The notes under the pieces: model-generated
Seen by the model: the letters and a program-made list of their open reading frames with translations, nothing else
Database searches by the model: none
What the model was told of the DNA's origin: nothing
Position numbers and translations under genes: made by a program
In this document: positions 45,716-56,559 of the stretch, piece after piece
Numbering within the stretch: the first letter of the stretch is position 1
How the letters are laid out: the number at the start of each line of letters is the position of its first letter
NCBI GenBank assembly: GCA_963989385.1
Contig: OZ022508.1
Span: 33,006,166 to 33,070,165 of the forward strand
DNA length: 64,000 nucleotides
Source of the DNA: Ctena decussata
Lineage: Eukaryota; Mollusca; Bivalvia; Lucinida; Lucinidae
Direction: 5' to 3'

Positions 45716-46805
45716 ACTCAGCTGCTGCTATTAGTAGTAAGAATAGCTTCTGCAGATGCGTTTGATAAAAGCTGATGGTTGTGTCATAAGCAGGTGCTCA
45801 TTTTCGTATTAATGACAACATCATTTGGCGATATTGGAGAACAATGGGATATCAGCTACTGCAATCATGAGAAAGAATAGCTTTTGCTGCTTTTTTATGA
45901 AAACATCAGCAGCTACTGTTTGTGGTTTGGCAGCTGTTGGTGGTGATATGGTGGTGATGTGATAAGCAGCTGCTGATGTTAATATCTGCGACAACATCAT
46001 TTGCCGATATGAAAGAACAAAAGGACACTTGCTACCTATTAGAAGTAAAAATAGCTTTTGCTGCATCTTTTGACGAAAGCATCAGCTGCTGATGGTTCTT
46101 TGGCAGCTGATGATGGCGGTAACATAAGCAGCTGCTGATGTTACTGTTAATTACACCATCATCTGCCGATATCGGAGAACAAAGGGACATTAGCTACTGC
46201 AATCAGTAATAGGAAAAACTTTTGATGCTGATTTTGATGAAAGCATCAGCTGCTGATGGCGGTTTGGCAGCTGGTGATGGTGGCATAAGCAGCTGCTGCT
46301 GTTATTATGAGTGACCACATAATCTGCCAATATGGAAGAACAGAGGGGCAACACCCGCTGCTATTATTAGTAAGAATAGCTTCTGCTGCTATTATTAGTA
46401 AGAATAGCTTCTGCTGCTATTATTAGTAAGAATAGCTTCTGCTGCTATTAGTAGTAAGAATAGCTTCTGCTGCTATTAGTAGTAAGAATAGCTTCTGCTG
46501 CTATTAGTAGTAAGAATAGCTTCTGCTGCTATTAGTAGTAAGAATAGCTTCTGCAGCTGCGTTTGATAAAAGCATCAGCTGCTAATGGTGGTTTAGCAGT
46601 AGCTGATGGTGGTATCATAAGCAACAGCTCATCTCAGTATTAATGACTAATTTGCTGATCATTTGCTGATATCGGAACAGAGGGTCATCAGCTGATGCCA
46701 TCATGAGTAAGAATAGCTTTTGCTGCTGATCTTGATAAAAGCATCAGCAGCTACTGATGGTGGTTTTTGCAGCTGCTGGTGCTGGTGTCATAAGCAACTG
46801 CTGAT
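45716..46805. repeat. CTG-rich satellite block 2 with a 28-bp inner array
   Basis: It has the same ~165-bp family as block 1. Within it, 46352-46545 holds about seven copies of a 28-bp unit (TTCTGCTGCTATTATTAGTA, AGAATAGC), which is an amplified piece of the larger unit. The first three copies differ from the last four at one site (ATTATTAG against ATTAGTAG). Confidence 0.88.
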
Positions 46806-47837
46806 TTTAATATCAGTTGTAAAGGTAGAATATACTTGGCAAGCAGAATTCTCGGTTGGAAAAGAATTATCACATAAATGGTTTATTAGGTGTGAATCTA
46901 TAGTCTCCCTTGAAGCGAAATACTCAGAAAATTATGTCCGGAAAATGCTATTTATTGTGCAGTCTACAGGTTCAAAAGCCGTTCTTCAATTAGCAATATA
47001 ATCTGCCTGAATTATGTATTATCTCATGTGCTTTCATTTTGTGTTGTTAGTATAATTTAGTTAAAACGGCTGAGACTAGGAAATTATGCTAATGAAGTTG
47101 GTATTTGTCTATATTATATCTGGTTTATACTTATAATAATTTATATGCTACGGTAAAGTGTGATTGTATATTCTGATACAATTAATAAGTTTTCCAATAG
47201 ATACCAAGTTTTTGCCTAAGAAGTCGTTCTCAGGAACACAAGTAGGCCTACCATGTTTTACTTGATCTCAAATTTCTGAAATCTGATCTTTGCTAAATTT
47301 CCTCACCCCCTAACTCTGGGGTTGGGCTGCAAAATACGTTCACTTAAAACTAAAATTAGCTTGCTAGTTAGTGTTAGGCTATAGAGGAAACATTATCTGA
47401 AATCATGCCAGTTTTCATTAATGTAAATAAAATCATTGAATACAAATTACTTTTTTTTCATATTCTCAGACAAGCTCAAAAGAAGAACCCGTGGGGAGAA
47501 AGTTTGCTATTGTTCGTCTGTCTGACTGTCCTCGACTGGGACTGGTCGTCCGTCTGTCTGTCCTTATCTGGGTCTGTTCGTCTGTCTGTCTGTCTGTCTG
47601 TAGGACAGTATTTGTTCGTTAGTCCGTACAACACTATTGTTCGTGTTTAGTGTTAGACAGGGCTATTGACCTGCCCGGGGGTGCTGATTGGGGCTAAACG
47701 GACAAATACTTATGTGTATAAACTTGTACAAAGCATAAGAGAGCCAATATGATGAAATAGTGCGATATACTATTTCAGCACAGTTTAATACTTAAGTTGA
47801 GAGCTAACCTATTGCGTTTTTTCCCTTTGAATGATTA
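46806..47837. other. Spacer between satellite blocks
   Basis: Non-satellite AT-rich sequence. It includes a TCTG microsatellite (47514-47602) and two short frames with no family signature (93 codons at 46720-47001, starting inside the satellite; 81 codons at 47405-47650, over the microsatellite). Confidence 0.5.
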
Positions 47838-47902
47838 AAGGGCTCGTCCCGTTACATTTTTGGGGCTCGTCCAGTTACATTTTTGGGGCTTGTCCCGTTA
47901 CA
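47838..47902. repeat. ~23-bp tandem repeat, three copies
   Basis: GGGCTCGTCCCGTTACATTT repeats three times with small changes (TCCAGTTAC, GGGCTTGTCC). It marks the left border of satellite block 3. Confidence 0.7.
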
Positions 47903-47904
47903 CA

Positions 47905-50700
47905 GTGACCAAATTATCTGCCGATATGGAAAATCAGAAGAACACTTGCTGCTGCCATAAGAAGAAAGAATAGCTTTTGCTGCATCTTTTGATGAAAGAA
48001 ACAGCTGCTGATGGCATAGCATAAGCAGCTGCTGATGTTACTGTTAATGACACCATCATCTGCCGATATCGGAGAACAAAGGGACATAAGCTGCTGCCAT
48101 CAGTAGTAAGAAAAATCTTTTGATGCTGCTTATGATGAAAGCATCAGCTGCTGATGGTGGTTTGGCAGCTGCTGATGGTTGTGTCATGAGTAGCTGCTGA
48201 TGTTAATATAAGTGACCACATCGTCTGCCCATGTCGAAGAACAGAGGGACAGCAGCTGCTGCCATTAGAAGTTAGAATGTCTTTTGCCGCTTCTGCTGAT
48301 GGAAACATCAGCTGATGATGATGGTTTGGCAGCTGCTGATATTGGTGTACAAAGCAACTGCTGATGATAGTTTTATTGACAACATCATCTGCCGTAATCA
48401 GAGAACAGAGGGACATCACCTGCTGCCATCATGAGTAAGAATCGTTTTTTCTGCTGCTTTTGATGAAATCATCAGCTGTTGATGGTGGTTTGGCAGCTGC
48501 TGATGTTGGTGGCATAAGCAGCTGCTGCTGTTATCATCAGTGACCACATCATCTGCCGATATGAAAGAACAGAGGGGCATCAACTGCTGCTATTAGTAGT
48601 TAGAATAGCTTCTGCAGCTGCGTTTGATAAAAACATCAGCTGTTGATGGTGGTTTGGCAGCTGCTGATGGTGGTGGCATAAGCAGCTGCTGTTGTTATCA
48701 TCAGTAACCACATCATCTGCCGATAAGGAAGAACAGAGGGGCATCAGCTGCTACTATAAATATAAAGAATAGTTTTTGCTGCACCTTTTGATGAACGCAA
48801 CAGCTGCTAATGGTTCTTTGGCAGCTACTGATGGTAGTATCATAAGCAGCTGCTGATGTTACTGTTAATGACACCATATATCGGAGAACAAAAGGAACAT
48901 AAGCTGCTGTCATCAGAAGTAGGAAAAACTTTGATGCTGCTTTTGATAAAAGCATCAGCTTCTGCAGCTGCGTCTGATAAAAGCATCAGCTGCTGATGGT
49001 GGTTTAGTAGTTGCTGATGGTGGTTGGCAGCTGCTGATGGTGGTGGCATAAGCTGCTGCTGCTGCTGTTATTATCAGCGACCACATCATCTGCTGATATG
49101 GAAGAACAGAGGGGCATCAACTGCTTCTATAAGTAGTAAGACTTTCTTTTGCTGCACCTTTTGATGAAAACAACAGCTGCTAATTTATTATTTTGGCAGC
49201 TGCTGATGCTGGTAACGTAAGCAGCTGCTGATGTTACTGTTAATGACACCATCATCTGCCGATATCTGAGAACAAAAGGAGCATAAGCTGCTGCCATCAG
49301 TAGTAGGAAAAAAACTTTTGATGCTGCTTTGAGGAAAGCATCACCTGCTGATAGCGGTATGGCAGCTGCTGCTGCAGCCGCATCTGATAAAAGCATCAGC
49401 TGCTGATGGTGGTTTAGCAGCTGCTGTATAGTGGTTTGGCAGCTGCTGATGGTGGTGGCATAAGCAACTGCTGCTGTTATCATCAGTGACTACAACATCT
49501 GCCGATATGGAAGAACAGAGGGGCATCATCGGCTACTATAAGTAGTAAAAATAGTTTTTGCTGCATCGTTTGATGAAAGCAACAGCTGCTTATGGTTCTT
49601 TGGCAGCTGCTGATAGTGGTAACGTAAGCAGCTGCTGATGTTACTGTAAATGTCACCATCTTCTGCCGATATCTGAGAACAAAAGGATCATAAGCTGCTG
49701 ACATCAGTAGTAGGAAAAACTTTTGATGCTGCTTTGAGGAAAGCATCACCTGCTGCTGGCGGTATGGCAGCTGCTGCTGCAGCTGCTTTTGAAAAATGCA
49801 TCAGCTGCTGATGGTGGTTGAGCAGCTGCAGATGGTAGTTTGGCAGCTGCTGATGCTGGTGGCATAAGCAGGTGCTGCTGTTATTGTCAGTGGTACAATA
49901 AGCAGCTTCTGATGTTACTGTTAATCAGCATCAGCTGCTGATGGCGGTATTGCAGCTGCTGCTGCAGCTGCGTCTGATAAAAGCATCAGCTGCTGATGTT
50001 GGTTAAGCAGCTGCTGATGAAGGTGTGGCAGGAGCTGATGGAGGTGGCTCTTTGGCAGCTGCTGCTGTTACTTTTAATGACACCATCATCTGCTGATATC
50101 GGAGAACAAAAAGGACATAAACTGCTGCCATCAGTAGTAGGAAAAACTTTTGATGCTGCTTTGGAGGAAAGCATCAGCTGCTGATGGCGGTATGGCAGCT
50201 GCTGCTGCAGCTGTGTCTGATAAAAGCAACAGCTGCTGATGGTTGTTTTGCAGCTGCTGATGGTGGTTTTGCAGCTGCTGACGGTGGTGACATAAGCCGC
50301 TTTGCTCTTACTGTTAATGACACCATCATCTGCCGATATCGGAGAACAAAAAGGACATAAGCTGCTGCCATTAGTAGTAGGAAAAACTTTTGATGCTGCT
50401 TTTGAGGAAAGCATCAGCTGCTGATGGCGGTATGGCAGCTGCTGCTGCAGCTGCGTCTGATAAAAGCATCAGCTGCTGATGGTGGTTTTGCAGCTGCTGA
50501 TGGTGGTTTGGCAGCTGCTGATGGTGGTGGCATTAGCAGCTCCTGATGTTATCATAAGTTACCGCACCATCTGACGATATGGAAGAACAGAGGGGCATCA
50601 TCGGCTACTATAAGTAGTAAGAATAGTTTTTGCTGCATCATTTGATGAAAGCAACAGCTGCTGATGGTTCTTTGGCAGCTGCTGATGGTGGTCAGTAGCA
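47905..50700. repeat. CTG-rich satellite block 3, ~165-bp unit and variants
   Basis: CATCATCTGCCGATAT recurs about every 160-240 bases (48054, 48547, 48710, 49250, 50323, 50565 and others) with GCAGCTGCTGATGGTGG blocks between. Units near 49700-50500 form a larger, recently amplified pattern with GGCAGCTGCTGCTGCAGCTG. Confidence 0.88.
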
Positions 50701-50749
50701 CTATCAACGGTAAGTTTTGTTCCAGTAGCAGCCCCTGTTATCATTACCA

Positions 50750-51070
50750 TCACCAGATACAGATATCATTTCAGCAATAAAACTAAAGTCACTCTAATTA
50801 CCTATATTTTAACAGCAGGCCGTCCACCAACAGATGGCAGATACAGATATCATTACAGCAGTATTAACAGATGTCACTTTCTCTACCTATCTCTAACAGC
50901 AGGCCGTCCACCAACAGATGGCAGATACAGATATCACTCCAGCAGTATCAACAGCTGTCACTCGCATTACCTATCTTTAACAGCAAGCAGCCCACCAATA
51001 GATGGCAAATACAGATATCATTACAGTAGTAGCAGCAGATACCACTATCACTACCTAACTTCAACAGCAG
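50750..51070. repeat. CAG-rich satellite, short second block
   Basis: About four diverged 85-bp units (CAGATGGCAGATACAGATAT, ACAGCAGGCCGTCCACC). The strand orientation is the same as at 43600-45715. Confidence 0.82.
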
Positions 51071-51400
51071 GCAGTCCACAAATTATGGATATCAATAATC
51101 CAAAGTGTGGATATCCAATAATCTAAATGAGAAATGGATAGCACTAATTCGAATTATGAATATCACAATTTCGATTTATTGACATCAATAATTTGACTTA
51201 GTGATATCCATAAATGGGCAAATTTGTTGATATCTATAAATCGATTTATGGATATTCATGAATCGAATCGGTGATATCCATAAAGTAGTTAGACTAGTTG
51301 ATATTCATACTTCGAATACTGTACATCTATAAGTCGAATCACGGATATTCATGAATAATTATGGATGTCGCTTATTTGTATAGTGGATAGCACTTTTTCA
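51070..51400. repeat. ATATCC / AATTCG motif array, second site
   Basis: The same short near-palindromic motifs as at 36640-38095 (TTATGGATATC, ATTCGAATTATG). It abuts the CAG satellite directly. Confidence 0.7.
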
Positions 51401-51428
51401 CTTATCTATATCATTAAACGATAATGAA

Positions 51429-53329
51429 TAAACTCCGTTCATTAATTCTGAAACTGGGTTTTTCGCTGCTCATACATGTACTTTTATAATCTAATCAATC
51501 CAGGTAAGACTGTGCATAGTGATAAAACTCGACTTCCGCCAATTTCTCACCAATGTGTCCTATGACTCTGTCCTTCGTAGGATGCTGGGCTAACCTGCAC
51601 AAAACTGCAAAAGACAGCTTTTCAACCCGAGACTAAGTCCATCGGACAGGTTGGAAACGCCTTTTAATGCCATATAAAGTGGTCGCTATAAATAGTTTCG
51701 TGTACGGGTGGGGTTAGTATTCTAACACTTGCTCTGCGCGTGCGAAATCAGTCAGCGTGACAACAAGCTTGTCATCCAGATAATTTGTTCTCAATTCGAA
51801 ATTGATTACACCGCATAAATTCACACTGGACAAGGTTTTCAGCGTTTCATCATAGTATCACCACCGGCAAACAACGTCTTAACGACGTCATATCAGCGTC
51901 AGTGCGACGTAACGATGTTCACTGGCTTTATTTTAACGCAAATAGTACAGCTTTCCGCAGTATGTAATAAAGTTCTTAAGTTCCAAAACATTTATTACCA
52001 ATGTTGCGTTAAAACTGCAAAGTGAAATAAAAGGACAAAAGGACCAAACCGTGCACCTCTCAAACTTATAACAGCTCCCCTTAAACAGCTCCCCTTAATC
52101 AGTCTACTCCTCCTTCTTCCCCAAAGAATAATAAAATAATCTCCCCCCACACAACTTTAAACCCCTCCACTCAATTAGGCTACCATCCAGACTTCCACCC
52201 CTTGGCATGACCCCTTCCCAAACCTCCTTATTCAATCAACCCCCTCCAATAAATCACAGGAATAAGAAAAAAAGTTCGGCTTATTTTTAAAGGCCCCATT
52301 GCTCTTTCAATGGTAAAAAAATATATGAAAAAGTTTGTGGAGGGGTATCGCTGCAAGCTTATCACTACAGGTTCGTCATTGTAAATGACCGCTATTTTCC
52401 AGGTTTAATTATGTAATACTTCCTTGAGTTTCATATAAAAATGTTTTAAAATGTTTTGAGTTTCATATAAAAATGTTTTAAAAATCATTTGGGTCATTTT
52501 AGTCGGCAACTAAATTGAACTACTTTCGATTTCATAAACTTGAATTAATTGGTAAAAATACAATGTACATGAGTGGTTTTCCGTTCACTATCCCGCTTCT
52601 GTTTATATTGAATCGCTCGACGGGAGCCAGTAAAGGAAATCGTCTTTAGTGGAAAAATACCAAGTAACTACTTGAGCTACATTTTTCAGTTTTAGGATTT
52701 TAGGATTAAAAATCAGATCCAGTTTCTTTACCTTATTTTGAATACTTGTATTTGTTTGTGTCATATTTTCTCAGGAAACTATCAAAAGTAGTATAGATCT
52801 ACATATAAACAACGGGACAGTTGTATCATCCGACTCAGAAGCGAACTTCAGGCCTGTAAACATCCCTGCAAATATTAATGTATTTATTTATTCTTCCTTC
52901 TATAAAGGTCTTCTTGCATATATATATGTTCGTGTCGCAGGGTAGAGGTCGGAGTGGTAGAATAATCGAGTGAATAGTTTGTTGAAAAGAAGTTGGGGCA
53001 GGGTGTGTCTAGAGACTAGGTTGGCGGACTGGGTACCACAGTTATTACCCAAATGACCAGCGTGAAACCCACGTGGAATGTATCTGAATATGTATGACTT
53101 TAGGCTGTCAATTTTCATCAAATGGTCTTAGTTTGCGGACAGGTTTTTGAAATTTGCTGTTTCGTGCACGTAACTGCAGCATCGGGCGCCAGGCTAAGAT
53201 ACATGAGACCTTAATGAGAAATCGGCGGAAGTCGAGCTTTATCACTATGCATAGTCTTACGTGGGTTGATTTGATTATAAAAGTATGAGCAGCGAAAAAA
53301 CCAGTTTCAGAATTAATGAACGGAGTTTA
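51429..53329. mobile_element. Non-autonomous DNA transposon with ~120-bp inverted ends
   Basis: 51429-51548 and 53212-53329 are inverted copies, both starting TAAACTCCGTTCATTAATTC and containing GACTATGCATAGTGATAAA-like and CGACTTCCGCC blocks. The 1.66-kb interior has no transposase. It holds a CCCCT-rich stretch (52070-52255) and a 30-bp direct repeat (GAGTTTCATATAAAAATG, 52430-52490). No clear target duplication was found. Confidence 0.8.
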
Positions 53330-53654
53330 GTTAACCGGCACCCCATAGAATTTCAGTGATATCTATCTTATATTACTTACGTAAGATAAAGGAAATCCGC
53401 TGGTGACAGACGGACGCATAGACTGGCGGATGGACAAAATGTGTTGCGGACTATATTATCATATACCTCAAGAACCCTTAAGAAAGCTTCATAGTCTAGT
53501 TGACATGGTGCATTGCTGGAATTGCTTATAATTGTCAATCTTTAAATAAAGACTCTCTCAAAATCAAACTCTTACAACTGTGAGCTCTGGCCAGTTGGAC
53601 ATGATCAGGCGACATAGTTTCAACGTCTAAGTTCTCGCAAAAAAAGTCTTTTTA

Positions 53655-53720
53655 ATCGTAAACGGGGTTCCATAGCCCACAACCTATCATCATCACCCTC
53701 CCATCGACCGGATACATGTA
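53655..53720 (+). mobile_element. SINE fragment (family B)
   Basis: TCGTAAACGGGGTTCCATAG, then CACAACCTATCATCATCACC and CCCATCGACC match the body of the family B SINE at 60103-60283 read inverted. The head is missing. Confidence 0.6.
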
Positions 53721-54001
53721 CATGTATGACTGAAACCTGTTGAACAGATCGTAAAATCGCAGGTCTTTTCTGAGAAAAAAGTGAGAAAAGAATAAAAAAT
53801 ATAACCTGAAAATGTCATTTCTTAAGCAGATGACCCATTCGAACATTCTAAGGCTTGTCTCCGAATCAATCCTTGGTCTGTGTTACGTGTATTTATCGCA
53901 AGAAGAAAGAAGAAAAAATAAATGAAATATATGCCGTGAATCCAACTCGCTGCATTTAGCTTCCCTATACGTTCCGACTGGACAGAAAAGCGTTAGCTGG
54001 G

Positions 54002-54203
54002 ATGGATGGATGGAAGACTTGCGATTTTACGTTCTTTTCAACAGTATTTCAGTCATATCAGGACGATGGGCTTGTGATAATGAAAGGCTGTGTGCAATGG
54101 AATCCCGTTTGCGATGGAAAGAACTCCGCCTCTGGCGGGGCTCGAACCCGCGACCGCTAGATCAGTAGGCCAGCGCTTAACCCACTGAGCTACCGGGGCT
54201 CCT
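54002..54203 (-). mobile_element. Full-length tRNA-derived SINE (family B)
   Basis: An 11-bp duplication CGTTAGCTGGG flanks it (53991-54001 and 54204-54214). On the minus strand it reads a tRNA-like head, box A TAGCTCAGTGGG (54181-54192) and box B GGTTCGAGCCC (54138-54149). The body ends CTTCCATCCATCCATCC, so the tail is a CATC repeat. It sits at the left edge of a MITE. Confidence 0.9.
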
Positions 54204-54204
54204 C

Positions 54205-54315
54205 GTTAGCTGGGCACCTCGCGTTAAATCAACATTGACACAACCTTGATTCAATGTCACGACGTGGAATCAACGTTGAGTCAGAGTTGCTTCAACTCTG
54301 TGTGCCTGCTGTGAG
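54205..54315. mobile_element. CCCAGCAGGCACA-type MITE, diverged
   Basis: It starts AGCTGGGCACCTCG and ends GTGTGCCTGCTGTGAGG. The interior has CAACCTTGATTCAATGTCAC and GACGTGGAATCAACGTTG. The SINE at 54002-54203 inserted at its left border. Confidence 0.7.
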
Positions 54316-55674
54316 GAGACAACCGATGGTAGGATAAACCCTTTTCACTGAAGAATTTACAGTTTGAAATTTGCAAAAACCCAATGACAACACTACTGAA
54401 AATGTTACATGATGTTTGACTCTCCGTATTTTTTCAGTATTTTCTTGTGTATAAATACCATAAATCATTGCAAGATATTGTTTAGCATTAATGCTTCACC
54501 CAAGCACTTAGCTGATTAAAAACACACAAAAAACTCTTTCCCTACACATAAATATGTCTTTTAAACGGTATGCCTAATGAGCGTTGGCATTTTTTTAATA
54601 AAGCGAATACTTGTAAAATGAACGAGAACTGCTAATGTCTCACACTTTCTATACATGCAGCTGCACTCTCAAATATCAATAGATTGGCATTTTTGTTTTT
54701 GTTTCAAATCCAGGCATGTAGCAATCGTTCTTTAGGTAGAATTTGCAATATATTAGAGTATGACGGCTTCACACATACTTTCCTGCATGAATTTTAGTCA
54801 AAAACTATAATTTACAGAGAAATCCTCAGCAGCAGCTATTGTCGCAGTAGCAGCTGCTGTTGGGAGATCAGCAGCTGCTGTTGGGGACAGCAGCGGCAGC
54901 TCGTGATTTGGACCCCTCTCTCAAGTTGATAAAAAATTGGCTTTATGTAAAAGAAAACATTTAAGAAAAATAGTAAACTCTTTGGCAGGCAAAATCGCGA
55001 TACTGACATACTTGCACATTGGAATTATAGTTTATGGCTAGTTTAAATCGACTTGAGTTTGTTAGTTTTGATGCAAACTTTGCAAAACTTTGAGTTTCCG
55101 ACCTCTTTTTCGGTCTGACATGGCAACAAGTATCCATCATGCTCATTAGAGATGGCTAGCCATTCATTTTCAAAAGTAAACCATAACATGTATATTTGCC
55201 ACAAGACTGCAACAGAGGACTGAAGTATGAAGCATAACGTGATGGCGATATGAAACATTAACATAAACAGTTGGGACGATTTCATGACCAGAAAATAGGA
55301 ATTCCTGAACGGGAAATGTCAAAGTCAATTTCATGAATATAGGTTACTCGCGAATCTCAGTTTGGAATTAGTATCTTTTAAACTTTTATACCCGAAAACT
55401 ACATGACGTTTCAACGCTGTGGGCGCCTGGGGAAGTGGTTCTAAACAGTTCTCTCAATTTTGTAAGATTTAAACAGCTGTTCTAGACTGCCAGCATTGCT
55501 ACTATTCAACTTTCTAATAGCTTCATTGCATACCATCTCAATAGCACCAAAATATCAAATGCTTGAAATTCATCTACTTGCAGGTTTTATCGTTGCATCT
55601 AAAAAGCTATAAAACTGAAGTTCTTGAACGATTTCTGTGTTTCTGAAGTGTGCACTTGACTACAAAGCATATTT
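54316..55674. other. Gene-free spacer with CAG/CTG module
   Basis: 54826-54912 holds CAGCAGCAGC and GCAGCTGCTGTTGGG repeats and ends GGCAGCTCGTGATTTGG. This is the inverted relative of 35210-35298. No gene is seen otherwise. Confidence 0.5.
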
Positions 55675-55910
55675 GAGCCGCGACACGAGAAAACCAACAA
55701 AGTGGCTGTGCGCCCAGCGCAGACTCAGATCAGCCTGGGCATCCGCCCAGTCTGATCAGAGTCTTTGCAGTCCGCACGGAGGTAGCTTCGACCCTTAGCT
55801 ACCCTTTAAGCGCTTAGCGAAGAATCTGATCGGACTGGGCGGATGCCCAGGCTGATCTGAGTTTGCGCTGGGCGCACAACCACTTTGTTGGTTTTCTCGT
55901 GTCATGGCTC
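55675..55910. mobile_element. GCCGCGACACGAG foldback MITE, copy 9
   Basis: Full length, with the reversed centre orientation of copy 7 (AGTCCGCACGGAGGTAGC first). Confidence 0.88.
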
Positions 55911-56012
55911 AATTTTTTACCAAATTTCTTCCGGAGTTTATCGACACCGCTAGGATCCTCTTACCAGACTTGCTTGAAAACATTCGTAGTATGTTTTGGG
56001 AAACCAAATGAT

Positions 56013-56085
56013 GTGAGCTTTATGCATGAGTATTCCTTGGCCTTTCACTGGGGAAAGGCCAAGGAATACTCATACATAAAGCCCA
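56013..56085. repeat. Near-perfect hairpin, 34-base arms
   Basis: The left arm ends TATTCCTTGGCCTTTC and the right arm starts GAAAGGCCAAGGAATA, with a loop of about 6 bases (ACTGGG). I count two mismatched pairs. It lies directly upstream of a LINE 3' scrap. Confidence 0.75.
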
Positions 56086-56101
56086 CAGCAACACAGTGAT
56101 A

Positions 56102-56224
56102 GGAAAAAGAAGAAGAGGTAGACATAAAAAGAGGTGGGAAGACAGTACTAAAGGGATGGATTATGCCAGCTCAACTCGGGCAACTGAAAACAAGACTAGG
56201 TGGGAAGAGATTCTTTTGAAGTAA
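56102..56224 (+). pseudogene. LINE ORF2 C-terminal fragment
   Basis: A + frame reads GKRRRGRHKKRWEDSTKGMD, then about 20 residues ending NKTRWEEILLK and a stop. The pattern of a basic GR-x-KKRWED block followed some 25 residues on by an RxxWEEI-like end is typical of LINE polyprotein C-termini. A GAATA-type repeat near 56259-56280 could be the remnant of its tail. Upstream domains are absent. Confidence 0.6.
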
Positions 56225-56559
56225 ATTGTGGTGCCCAACGACCTTGTGAGGTTATGGGATAGAAAAGAATAGAATAGAATTCCTTTGCCAGATTGTACAT
56301 GAGTAAAACATGTAAACAGCAGGATTGTACATGAGCTTAACAGTACGACTGAGCAGTGTAGCTCATTTGCCTTAAGACATGTTCAGTTACAGAGTGGCTT
56401 CCGTATTTCGTTTTGGCAGTAAAACAACAACCAAGATATAGGCAGCTGTGTCAAAATATTTGCATGCCTTAAAGTGAACGAGTACTCTTTCAGGGTAAGT
56501 AACTCTGCTGTCTTCATTTTCACCTCTCTTCGAAAACAGGGGAGACAGGTATGAGGGAG

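Noticed and set aside
47405..47650. 81-codon + frame
   Set aside because: Its second half is translated TCTG microsatellite (repeats of Ser/Val/Cys/Leu).
43337..50414. Poly-Gln or poly-Ala looking proteins in the CAG/CTG region
   Set aside because: They are translations of 85-bp and ~165-bp satellites in several frames and both strands. There are no splice sites, start context or conserved domain.
54125..54203. tRNA gene on the minus strand
   Set aside because: It is the head of a family B SINE with a CATC tail and an 11-bp duplication.
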